DNA of 64,000 nt from Ampelomyces quisqualis (Eukaryota; Ascomycota; Dothideomycetes; Pleosporales; Phaeosphaeriaceae). Positions 1 to 9,161 of this stretch are shown in pieces. The notes beneath the pieces are model-generated. The model saw nothing but the letters and a program-made list of their open reading frames with translations. It was not told the origin of the DNA and did no database searches. Position numbers and translations under genes: made by a program. Position 1 is the first letter of the stretch. Each line of letters begins with the position of its first letter. The DNA is taken from positions 806,001-870,000 of the forward strand of contig JAGTXZ010000008.1 in NCBI GenBank assembly GCA_018398575.1, in the 5' to 3' direction.

Positions 1-253
1 GTGGGCCCCAGGGACTGTTTGGGGAAGAAGTAAGTACCCGAACTGCGTCGGCTATCTAGATGTTGAACAGCAGTGCTAATGTCTACATAGTATGGCGTAT
101 CATGAGATGCGCTTACTGCTCTCCAAGGTCATATTTCACTTTGACTTTGAGTTGGGTCCAGAGAGTGATAGAGATTGGTTCGATCAGGAGTCGTATACGC
201 TGTGGCAGAAGAAGCCTTTGCTGATCACGGTTAAGACTGTGACCAGAGCATGA
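1..253 (+). CDS. Cytochrome P450, C-terminal end only (cut by window edge)
   Basis: The gene enters from the left edge and only its last 62 residues are visible. Exon 1-29 reads VGPRDCLGK, the haem-binding loop, whose Cys is the axial haem ligand. A 61-nt intron (30-90, GTAAGT...TGCTAAT...CATAG) splits an Asn codon. Exon 91-253 then gives the L-helix (NMAYHEMRLLL), the final beta strands and a TGA. The order GPRxCxGKNxAYxEMR followed by FDFEL and YTLWQKKPLL is typical of fungal P450s acting on small lipophilic or secondary-metabolite substrates at the ER. The substrate and CYP family cannot be told from this piece. The family and splice site are secure. Neighbouring pseudogene 481-932 suggests an accessory region. 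Confidence 0.88.
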
Positions 254-480
254 TTGTTTCGAGTTTCGCTTTGGGTGTGAGGACCTCGCTGCCGTCGCGG
301 GACTGCGTGATGAAAGGATGAAGATTGCGGCTGTCATTGAACGAACATGACACCAAGTTGTAGTAACGACGATTTTCTGGCCGCGATGGAATTTGCGGCA
401 TTTCCATTTTTACTTTCTGACTTGCAATTGAGCAGAGTGATCAGGTTCACCAGTGTGTTTTGATCCACCGCAACCCCTTT

Positions 481-932
481 CTATGCCTCCATACTCTGCC
501 TGAAAATCTGCTCCTCAAACTCCTTCCAAATGGTGAAATGCGTCCCCCCTTGCACGACGCTCAGTCTCCCCCCACCCAATCTCTCATCAATCCACCGGGC
601 CATGCCCAACGGCGCAACACCATCCCGATCCCCATGGACCAACCACACCTTCTCCCCCGGCACATTCCTCACATCGAACCCCCAATCCTTGGTAAGCAAC
701 GTGCCGTCCAGCCAACATCCCCGCGCGCCCTGCCTAAACGCCTCAAGGAGCCATATGTTGCGTAGCCTAGGGTGCGGTTGTCGGGGAGCGTGAAGGTGAG
801 GGTCTCGTTGGGTTTGAGTGCGAGCTTGGCGGGGTCGATGGGTATTGAAGGAGGGCGTGGGTTGGGGTTGAAGACGTTGTTCAAGTACTCCGTATAACAA
901 GAGGCGATAGAAGGGGGTGTTTTGAACTTCAT
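481..932 (-). pseudogene. Alpha/beta hydrolase relic with internal deletion and frame change
   Basis: Two parts of one alpha/beta hydrolase lie end to end in different frames. From ATG 932 the N-terminal part runs to about 750 and ends in the strand motif LPDNRTLGYATYGS. From about 750 down to TAG 481 another frame gives the C-terminal part: VWLVHGDRDGVAP with the acid residue and GGTHFTIW with the catalytic His. The central part of the fold, with the oxyanion loop and GxSxG nucleophile elbow, is absent. The two halves meet within a few bases, so an intron cannot explain the gap. I infer an internal deletion of very roughly 150 codons that also shifted the frame. The product would be inactive. 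A chimaeric assembly error is the main alternative. Confidence 0.75.
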
Positions 933-1390
933 AGGTGACTCGAGTTTTCGTTGGGGGCATGAACCATTAGCAGATCGAGGAGGATCGAGGAGAGGACTAC
1001 AAGGGGAAGGTAGCATTGTGGCCGTGAGAAACTTTTTGTAAATTCTTGTGCGCCATAAGACGTTGACTGTTCGGGTGAGATTTCGCGACCTTCAGTAATC
1101 GGTGCTCGTGTCTGACCAATCGCATGGCTTCCTGGTCGCGAGACGTTCTTGCAGCTGACACGATCTTACAGGAGTCGGCTAGCCGGAGTGCCGTCTTGCC
1201 TTGCTCCGATCACTAGTCTTGTCATGTTTGTATGTCTCTTGTGTTTGTGTTCAGTAGCCTAGCAGCTATCGCGAGAGTTCCCGAAGTGTGCTTTGGTGAC
1301 AAGCATGACAGATGAGAGAATACATGGAACTGTTTTCGTGGAGCTGTTTTACATTCAACGTACACGGTACTTACAAAGCATGATTGGGGC
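933..1390. other. Intergenic, no gene seen
   Basis: 458 bases between the hydrolase relic and the 3' end of the twin-CX9C gene. Only short overlapping open frames are present and none has recognisable content. It should hold the relic's promoter and the 3' UTR of the 1391-2365 gene. Confidence 0.6.
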
Positions 1391-2365
1391 TCAGGCCCAA
1401 CCCCACCAGTATTTGATCTGATCACCTATTGTTGCACGCCCGGCTTCTCGTCGCTGCATGCGCTGCAGGCGTTCCTCTACAAAGGCTTCTTCAACCTTCT
1501 TCGTGATGCCTGTTTGTGCCTTGAGCTCGCCCAGCACGGCCATCCTCTCAACCTCCTGCTGTTCGACCGGCAGCTCGGCGAGCTTCTCCTCGTATGCCTT
1601 GCGCGACTCGGGCTTGATCTTGCTCCAAACGTCATTCTCGTCTTGGGGGCTTGGGTATGGGTTTGGTTGAGGTGCGTTGGCGGCCATGGTGCGCGCTACG
1701 TTCTGCCGCGAGAGGACGCTCTCGAACTTGGGTCGCTCGCGCCCCTCTTTCTCGGCCTGTTCGATGGCGGCTTCCTGCTGCAGCATTTGCTGGTACAGCT
1801 TGTCGGCGTGCATCTGGATCCTCTCGTCTTCTTCCGGCGCCCGCTCGTCCATGGTCAGGTATCCCAGCGCCTTCAGGAACTTGGACTGCATGTCGTAGCA
1901 CCGATTGAAGACGCGCGACTCGGCGTTGCAGAGAGTGGCGGTAGCTTTCCACGTCTTGGGGTTGCGGAAGCATTCAAACTGCTCCATGTACTCGACCGCA
2001 CAGTTCTCCATGGCTATCCGCCCGACGCCAGCCTTGCGGTCGTTGTATGCCTCGACCAGATCCCGGAGCTTGTCCTGCTCGTTCTTGCCGCGGTCGTCGA
2101 GGATGCTCTGCGGCGTGTAGTTTTTCCAGAGATGGGCGTACCGGCCATCCTGGAAGTGGGACTGCGGCGGTGCGACGGGCCTCTCGGGCGCTGTTTGCGC
2201 AGACGTGGGGGCGGACGAGGGCGACGCGGCGTGGGCGGGCTTTTCTTGTGGTGCCGAGGGCAGAGGCGGCGGGGGGCCTGTTGGGGCCTGTTTCTCCAGG
2301 AAGTCGCGCAAGGAGGGGTCGAGGTGGTCAGTCGAGCCATGCCCGCTTCCCCACAGCCAGCCCAT
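1391..2365 (-). CDS. Twin-CX9C protein of unknown function, 324 aa
   Basis: A single-exon gene. The frame is open from 2485, but I chose the ATG at 2365 because it starts with MGWLWGSGHG followed by DPSLRDFLEKQAP; the upstream 40 residues are Pro/Ala-rich. A Pro-rich linker is followed by a conserved-looking core (DGRYAHLWKNYTP) and two CX9C motifs: Cys122/Cys132 and Cys146/Cys156 (codons 2000-2002, 1970-1972, 1928-1930, 1898-1900). The rest is charged, helical sequence ending in IKYWWGWA. Twin CX9C motifs form a disulfide-bonded helical hairpin in proteins imported into the mitochondrial intermembrane space by Mia40/Erv1, so that location is a reasonable inference. Known members are usually well under 200 residues, so this one is large. 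The next gene diverges with about 246 bases between start codons. Confidence 0.8.
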   Translation of the reverse strand: MGWLWGSGHGSTDHLDPSLRDFLEKQAPTGPPPPLPSAPQEKPAHAASPSSAPTSAQTAPERPVAPPQSHFQDGRYAHLWKNYTPQSILDDRGKNEQDKLRDLVEAYNDRKAGVGRIAMENCAVEYMEQFECFRNPKTWKATATLCNAESRVFNRCYDMQSKFLKALGYLTMDERAPEEDERIQMHADKLYQQMLQQEAAIEQAEKEGRERPKFESVLSRQNVARTMAANAPQPNPYPSPQDENDVWSKIKPESRKAYEEKLAELPVEQQEVERMAVLGELKAQTGITKKVEEAFVEERLQRMQRREAGRATIGDQIKYWWGWA

Positions 2366-2611
2366 GGCGAGATCAGGTGATGCAGGCGCAACGGGTCGTT
2401 GACTCGTTTGGGGGCGCTGGGCTGGACGGGGAGCAGGACAGGCCACACCGGCGGGGCCGTCACGTGCACCGGCCGTTGGCGCCATGATCCATCATCTACT
2501 CCCTACGGATACTTGGTAGATTCCATCGCGTCACAACACAGGCAAGCACACACAACTCCAGCACGCGACGACGCCCCATCGCCGCCCGCCAGTGCTACGC
2601 CCACCGTCCCG

Positions 2612-4664
2612 ATGGCGCCAGTCGGTATGCGCTCATGCAGATGCTCTGCACACGCGCCATCCGGAGCTGACACGTGACCAGACCGGCGCGAGCACCGCCA
2701 GCAGCGCGTCCGTGGTGCTGGGTAAGCTGCGAAGCGCATGTTGCCGAGCTGCACCTGCTAACCCCACCACCACCACCAGCCCCTCGGCAGTCCAGGCGTC
2801 TTTTGGCTTCGACTTTGGCGCCCTCGGCGCGCGGCCCGCCCAACAGGCCCCCCTCCCACCCCAGCTGTCCGCCCGTCGAACACCGGTCCGCGGCACGCCC
2901 AAGAACCAGGCAGCGACCCCACGCTTGGGCAAGAGGAAGCGGGGCTCGACACTCGCAGACCCGGGCGAGGACGATGGGGAGCAGGACGAGCTCAGTCCAG
3001 ACCGGGAGGAAATGGCGCGCTCCATCGAGAAGAGCAGGCGTGTGGTCGGAACGGCCTCGCCTACCCGCGAGCAAGTCGACGAAGCAGCCGACGAGCTCTC
3101 CATCTGGGGACATGGCACAGGCACTGCGCGCACAACTACGGTGCACGCGTCGGAGCTTGCGCAGAAGAGAACATCTGCCGGAAGCATGCCTGCTGCAAAA
3201 ACACCAGCAGACAGCATCGGCAGCACCAAAACGGCCTCGCGTCGGTCCCGGTCCAGGTCCACAACTGCCGTGCCTGCAACGCCCGCCATGCATCTCAACG
3301 CGCGACTACCACCATCGCTTGCTTCACAACCACCACTCGATACGCCCACTGCTGCGCAAGCGAATGAAGAAAGCGAGGACGAGCTATCACCCCCGCAAGT
3401 CAACGGCGCGACCCCACGAGTTGTGGCCACCGAGCAGCCATCAGCGACAGCACAGCAGGAAGATGATCACATGGAGATTGACGAGTTGTCCTCCCCAGCA
3501 CAGCCCACGCCAGCTCAGGCGACACCCGTTGCACAGAAGCCGGACCGAGTACTTGCGCAACCGCCTGCAGCGGAGCTATCTGCGAAGCGTGGCCGACCTC
3601 GACGGGTCGTACTAGACGACGAGCATGATGTCGCGAGCGCACCCGTAGCGAAAAGCGCCACAGAGACCACGAGACGTAGTCATCCTGAGAAGAGTGCAGA
3701 AGCCAAGGCTGCCGCAACGCCGATAGCACGTAAACCGAAAAGCAAGAAGGCTGTGGTGGCTGAGGATGAGCCAGATGAAGATGACCAACTCGACCATCTC
3801 TCCCCAGACAAATACCAGGCCGCAGCAGTGCCCAAACAGTCCACCAAACGCTCCAGAGAAGTTGTGACGCTATCAGACAGAGAGGGATCCGAACAGTACG
3901 AAGAGCCTGAACAGGAGGAGGAACCAGAACCTGTACAGCGACCCCCTGCGAAACGCCCTTCACCCAAGCATGCACATCACGTCAAGCCATCAAGCGATAA
4001 ACCACCACGGAAGCGCCACAGGTTCTTGGGTCCTAAACAGGCAATATCGGTAATGCGTATCAAGGGCTCTACCGTACGAGGCATTACAGTCGCCGACACG
4101 ACACGCACCATCCTCGAAGAAACCATCAATCATCGCCTTCAGCGCATGGCCGAGAAGATGCAGACCTCACAGGACTCTGCACGTCGCAAGGAATTACGTG
4201 GCGAGCTGAACCTGTCTTTGTCTTTCAAGGAGAGCTTGAACGAAAAGCTGCTAGATGTGCAAGATGCCAACGATGTCCTCAGTTCCAACTTCAAGAAATT
4301 GAAGCTTTTCAAGCGCGACAATGCTCAATTGCGCAAAGACATGCTCACGCTGCAGAACACCAGACAGGGGATTGCACTCGAACATGATGATGTACAAGCA
4401 GAGTACGAAATAGATAAGGCTAGGGTGGACGCTAGGAACAAGCTTAGTGCAGACATGTTTAGCATCGAAGCTGCAATACAAAATGGGCGCAAGAAGGCGC
4501 GTAGGGAAGGTAGAGAGGACGAAGGCCCTGAAGTTCCCATCAGCATGTTGATAGGCATGGTCGGACGAGATGTGGGCTCCTCGGGCGGTGGTTTGTTAAG
4601 CAACATCAAGGTATTCAATGGCGCATTGGAACGGGCGGCAGGATGGCTTGAAGGTCGGGCATGA
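2612..4664 (+). CDS. Probable inner-kinetochore CENP-U/Ame1-type protein, 645 aa
   Basis: The main frame has no usable ATG at its 5' end. I propose exons 2612-2624, 2682-2721 and 2780-4664. The introns are GTATGC...CTGAC...CAG (57 nt) and GTAAGC...CTAAC...CAG (58 nt). The product then begins MAPVDRREHRQQRVRGAG. The first 450 residues are disordered and basic/acidic and hold five DELS-like motifs. The C-terminal third is folded: PKQAISVMRIKGSTVRG, then a long coiled coil (about 4080-4500), then a conserved-looking tail with SMLIGMVGRDVG. This layout matches fungal Ame1/CENP-U of the COMA/CCAN complex, which links centromeric chromatin to the outer kinetochore. The assignment rests on layout and remembered family features and is less certain than the gene itself. 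Confidence 0.7.
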
Positions 4665-5236
4665 TGCTGCAAGGTGCGTTCATGAGGCGTTTGGTTCTTC
4701 GATACTTTGGAATCTGGATACCCGGCACAAGTGCCACAGGGAGCAATGGAATACCGGTGTTGGCTAGCTTTCAGCGTCTGTCACCTGAATGCGGTCGCGT
4801 GGGATGTTCAAAGAGGTTAGCGGCCGTTCCGAACGATGGCGGGACTTGGAGTGGGCACGTCATCGTCATCATCCGCCACATGCGCATGCTCGATACTGGC
4901 CTCGTCAAACCACCAGCCCGACTGCGCGTCTCATCTCACTCTGGCATGTGAGATGCACCTTGATCAGAGGTCGTGCTGCCCTATTTCTGAACGAGTCCAC
5001 CTCTTTGTCCATTTCGCAGCACGCCCCCAGCCTCTGTAGATTGCTGTCAAGATTGACAAAGACGTCACAGAACAAGCTCGTTACACCTTCCGTTCCTTCT
5101 ATCCGATGCAAAACTAACATTTCTTCTTCGTCTCGTCAAATAGAATGCTGGCACTGTGACGAAAGAGTGGAATTCATCAGGAAACACTGCAACCAGGCTC
5201 GTTTCTTTACTGCCGGTCGACTAGACCTTCCTACCC
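4665..5236. other. Intergenic, no gene seen
   Basis: 572 bases between two plus-strand genes. The open frames here have no recognisable domain, and several continue into the next gene in the wrong frame. It probably contains the 3' UTR of the kinetochore gene and the promoter of the 5237 gene. Confidence 0.6.
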
Positions 5237-6847
5237 ATGTTCGGCTGCACAAGCTCACCTGTTGCGGCATTGTTCGAGCGCTTCACTATGAACCGCTCCA
5301 GCAGTTCCCAGCAGCGCTCTACGAGTCCTCCGCCATCAACCACGAATAAGCCTAAGCCAGGCTCGCCAGCCAGGGCAAGACCAACACGGAACTCATCGAA
5401 CAGAATGTCGACACAGGCACAGCAGAAGAGAAAGTACTTGCACCATTTGACGCAATGGTCGCTGAATCACGATTCGAGCCTACATTTCCACGGAAAGATC
5501 AGCCTATCCCCACAAGGAAATCAACGAGCCAAAGATCTTGAGCTAGGAAAGCCTGTCAAGTGCGTTCTTACAGATACCTCGTTCATCGATGTCAGACAGA
5601 AGATCACTATCAAACTCTTTCTGCCGCAGGACCGCGCAGAGGGCGCCAAGCTGAGCGATAGCCAAGGTGCGAGCCAAAGCTCATCGGCACCAGAGAAAAC
5701 CGCAAGAGATTTTCGCATTCAAATGGTCGAAATGAGTGCCCAAAGGAAAGACCGCCAAGACCAGAGCCAAATACCAAGACAGCACTACAGGATGGTCGTG
5801 CGATGCGGTGCAGGGTGGATTTCAGCTCGCGAGTACTTCAGCAGAGTTTACTTCTCGCATCTGGAAGCCCGACAAGGCAATTGTCCTGGGCGGCCTACGC
5901 AAGACGGCTACTTGGCCCGTAAGTCGCAAGCTCTTGGCCTTGTATCTTCGGAGAACGACAGTGTCGTCATTCGCCCTCTGTTTCATGCTTTCCGCAGATT
6001 GGCACCCGAGCTTCAGGAAATGATACTGATGACAGCGGCGGGCCTGTCGCGGTCATTTAATCTCTGTGCGGATGATTATGGAACGCTGAGGATGAAGAGA
6101 GATCAACGTCAGGCCGCGATATCGCTGTCTACACTGCTCAGAATCTCGCGAGACATCAACCAGCATATGCTTCCATATATCTTTCACAGTACCGACTTCA
6201 ATTTCGGTCTCACAGGGTATAACAACCACAGTTCTCCCATCATTATACCTGCTGATCTGACAGTTAGATTCACGAACTTCCTCTGGCAGTCAGGACCCAC
6301 TAAGCGTCGCGAAATCCGTCGTCTAACATTCCACTTCGGCAAGCTAGCTCTTCTACACTGCATGCGCTGGCTCGCTCCCGACCCTGTGTTTGCACTCTTC
6401 GAACCACCCGTCATTACCAAACCCCGCTCTCTGCAATACTTCTGGCGCTGCCAAATCCAAGACCTCGTCAAAGACGTAGAGCTGTTCACCTTGACCATCA
6501 ACATCAAGCAGATACCCCCCATGGATATTGCCATGATCCTGGCAATCATCAATATCTCCTTCGGCAGCACAGGCAAGATCCGCTTCATCGAGACGGACAA
6601 GAACGGCGTAGCTAGTACTGTGGATATGAGCGACAAAAGACTAACAGGACTTAGTATGAAGCACACGTGGAGAGAATTATGTCTGGCGTATTACGAATTA
6701 CATCAGACGCATTCATATTTCTTCAAGTTCGATCTGCTCAGGAGCCAGGTGGAGGACTTGGAAAGTGTGATGGCGCAAGATGAAGAGTTCTTCAACATAC
6801 CGTTCTCGCCCATGTCGATTAAGGAGGACTTTACGGGTTTGGAGTAA
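5237..6847 (+). CDS. Hypothetical protein, possibly F-box-like, 536 aa
   Basis: One open frame from ATG 5237 to TAA. ATGs at 5288 and at the MSTQAQQKRK codons are alternative starts, because the first 60 residues are Ser/Pro-rich and look disordered. The middle contains LHFHGKISLSPQGNQ and a polar linker. At about 6000 the segment RRLAPELQEMILMTAAG resembles the LPxE(L/I)xxxI core of an F-box-like helix. The C-terminal half is a mixed alpha/beta region with no family I know. A GTAAGT at 5931 lies inside the frame, so an unrecognised intron or frame change in 5800-5960 cannot be excluded. Function unknown. Confidence 0.65.
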   Translation: MFGCTSSPVAALFERFTMNRSSSSQQRSTSPPPSTTNKPKPGSPARARPTRNSSNRMSTQAQQKRKYLHHLTQWSLNHDSSLHFHGKISLSPQGNQRAKDLELGKPVKCVLTDTSFIDVRQKITIKLFLPQDRAEGAKLSDSQGASQSSSAPEKTARDFRIQMVEMSAQRKDRQDQSQIPRQHYRMVVRCGAGWISAREYFSRVYFSHLEARQGNCPGRPTQDGYLARKSQALGLVSSENDSVVIRPLFHAFRRLAPELQEMILMTAAGLSRSFNLCADDYGTLRMKRDQRQAAISLSTLLRISRDINQHMLPYIFHSTDFNFGLTGYNNHSSPIIIPADLTVRFTNFLWQSGPTKRREIRRLTFHFGKLALLHCMRWLAPDPVFALFEPPVITKPRSLQYFWRCQIQDLVKDVELFTLTINIKQIPPMDIAMILAIINISFGSTGKIRFIETDKNGVASTVDMSDKRLTGLSMKHTWRELCLAYYELHQTHSYFFKFDLLRSQVEDLESVMAQDEEFFNIPFSPMSIKEDFTGLE

Positions 6848-7995
6848 ACGGCGATTATGGAATTGATATAGCATGATTTATGACTATAGAGATCTGGAGA
6901 GCGCAAGTTATGCGACATGATCTACAATATAGACTACAACGCATCATCAAGAAACAGACTGAGACTGATAGGGTGCATGACATTTTCCTGCTCCAACGAG
7001 CCCAACCACCCTCCACCAATCTCACAACTTCCATCGGACACAGTCGTCATCTCATACCGTCATCCCTCACCCTTCCCATACCTCCACACCTCATACCTCG
7101 CAACTACACCTCCCCACCTCCCCACTCCACACAACTCAACGCCTCCCTCCCGCAAATAATCAAACAACAACCCACCCTTCCTCCTCCTCCACCCTCCCCA
7201 CCCCCAATCTCCTCCTCATCTCCCCAACCCGCCGCCTCGCCGCCTCTCTCCTCCACCGCGGCGCATGTGCGTACTCCTCCGCTGCGCCGCGAGTCTCGTT
7301 ACTCCCGTGTATTTCACAATGTGGTTTTGGCGCGCGGTCAGAATCTGGGGAGCGCGCTGACGCTGACGCTGGCGATGATGTTGATGTTGATTTTGATGTT
7401 GATGTTGACGCTGACGCTGACGCTGACGCTGACGATGGAGATGGAGATGACCATGGCGTTGGGAATGGGTGGGTTTTTGTGAGGCGGAGGGTGGAGAGCC
7501 ATGATTGTTGGGGTGGAGGGGATGGTAGAGGGGTGGTGTGGGAGCGTAGGAACATTGTGATTGAACGTGTTGTTTGGCTGGTTTGAAGGGTGGTTGTGCT
7601 GTTTGTGGGCTCTTGGATGTGGGGTTGGGTGTTGGTGGTGGGGTTTCTTGGGTGGTGGTCAGGGTGAGGGTTTGAAGGTGGGTTGGTTTCGAAGAGGGTG
7701 GTGATATTTATAAGATGGTGTATTATGGTTTTTATGTTGCTCGAGGTTGTTGGGGCAAAGTGTGGTACACCGTACGAGGGTGGCTGGGTACCATGGTTCG
7801 GAGCTGGAGGAGCCGTTGCTCAATTCTTAGGCGGGATGAGGGTTGGAATGACTTCAAAACTTGTTTTTCATCGTAAACTTCTCGGAGCTAAAGTTTTAAA
7901 TTCTGTTTGGAGGATGGATATTTGGAAATCCCACATGTGTACCACGGTTTTGCTGTGTGCATCTCTCACGCAATCGACAAGACTTGCACTCCCAA
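6848..7995. other. Intergenic, low-complexity stretch
   Basis: No gene that I can defend. 6990-7260 is C-rich on the plus strand and is followed by a hexanucleotide-type repeat. A 131-codon minus-strand frame (7160-7555, ATG start) exists only because of this low complexity. A 110-codon plus-strand frame at 7683-8015 begins with TTG and has no recognisable content. Confidence 0.55.
7363..7446 (+). repeat. Simple repeat, GACGCT/GATGTT hexamers
   Basis: About 84 bases built from repeated GACGCT and GATGTT units, followed by GGAGAT units. The minus strand reads as alternating Ser/Ala and Ser/Thr codons. It is typical microsatellite-like sequence that can vary in length between strains. Confidence 0.8.
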
Positions 7996-8295
7996 TCATC
8001 GAGATCGCTCAGTAACCACAAGTCTAATAGAGCCGTAACTTGTATCGCCATAGTCTGGCGGTGTATCATGTCCAACTTCTTCGTACATCATCAGCGATGA
8101 GTCGTATGAACAATACGCATGTGGCTTTTCAACAACCTGGCGGGACACGCCAATCTCAATATCAAGTTCTGAAGCCATACCGTAGGTCAGAGCGCTATAG
8201 AGTAATAACGTTACTATAACAAGGTAGGTGAGGATGCAGAAGTACACAGAAGTAGGAGCATAGTCCCCCGTGGTGGGCATGGTGATGGGTTCCAT
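7996..8295 (-). CDS. Hypothetical single-pass membrane protein, 99 aa (5' end uncertain)
   Basis: The frame starts at ATG 8295 and encodes MEPITMPTTGDYAPTS, then one hydrophobic segment (VYFCILTYLVIVTLLLYSAL). A polar tail rich in Tyr, Ser and Asp follows (YEEVGHDTPPDYGDTSYG), like the cytoplasmic tails of small fungal membrane proteins. The same frame stays open upstream to about 8400 without an ATG (VVEYSNAT precedes the Met). A second minus-strand frame at 8330-8539 (ATG 8539) could be an earlier exon, but I found no convincing donor site. No known family. Confidence 0.35.
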   Translation of the reverse strand: MEPITMPTTGDYAPTSVYFCILTYLVIVTLLLYSALTYGMASELDIEIGVSRQVVEKPHAYCSYDSSLMMYEEVGHDTPPDYGDTSYGSIRLVVTERSR

Positions 8296-9161
8296 GGTAG
8301 CGTTAGAGTATTCGACGACCCTGTCAACTTTAAGTGGTGTTACAAGTATATGCCTTTCTTTTCTTGATGAGAGGCAGAAAGGTAGAAGTGAAAGAGAAAT
8401 CTGGGCTCATGGGTGTGACGTTGTTCCAGAGGACGCGCACAGTGCTGCGTGCTCCTCCATAATGAATGGACCACAATGTGTTGTTGACACTAGCCATAGG
8501 ATCTGTTATGACTACGGATCGGGATGCAGGCGCGATCATTGTATAAGCGCGTGCCTTGCTAGAGCATAGAAGGAAGCAAACGTTGATGGGTGTAGTGACG
8601 TCAACGACCTAGCTCAGCTGGTTCACTAGGTCGACGTTGCGTGTCTCATGCCACGACACAGGGTACGCGAAATGAACTTCGATATGTGTTTCGCAATGTC
8701 GAGAGCCATTTGATGTGAGCGTGCGGGGATGAGGTCGGCAGCGCGGTAGTTATCGATATGGTACCGGTAGGGCCTCTCCTTCCGGAACATCAACGCGTTG
8801 TGATGATGCACGCGTATCCCTCCTCTTCTCGCAACATCTCTTTTCATACTCGGTACTGTTGTTCTAAAAGAGTTGCACCTCTAACACGCGTTGAATTGTG
8901 CGGGCGCTCCTGTGCTCATCTACTGGAAGTTCTTTGCGGTACGTTCCAATCACGTGCATTCTTTCACTCTTGGAAGAGGGCGGCAGTGCCAGAAATTTGC
9001 CAGGCGGGTGGGCCACGAAGTGCGTAAAAGTTTTTGCTGCTCATTTCTGGACGATTTCCTTCTCCACACCCCTCGGACCAGCCATTCTCAGCCGCATACA
9101 CATAAAGCTCCTCCGACAGGCACGAGATCGGAAGTACCGCTCATCGACTACTCCGAAAAGA
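8296..9161. other. Intergenic, no gene seen
   Basis: 866 bases between the possible membrane protein and the next plus-strand gene. The frame of the 9162 gene is open back to 8898 without an ATG, so part may be 5' UTR. An 8330-8539 minus-strand frame may be an exon of the neighbour to its left. Confidence 0.5.

Noticed and set aside
7160..7555. 131-codon minus-strand frame with ATG
   Set aside because: Composed of Ser/Ala microsatellite codons and C-rich low complexity.
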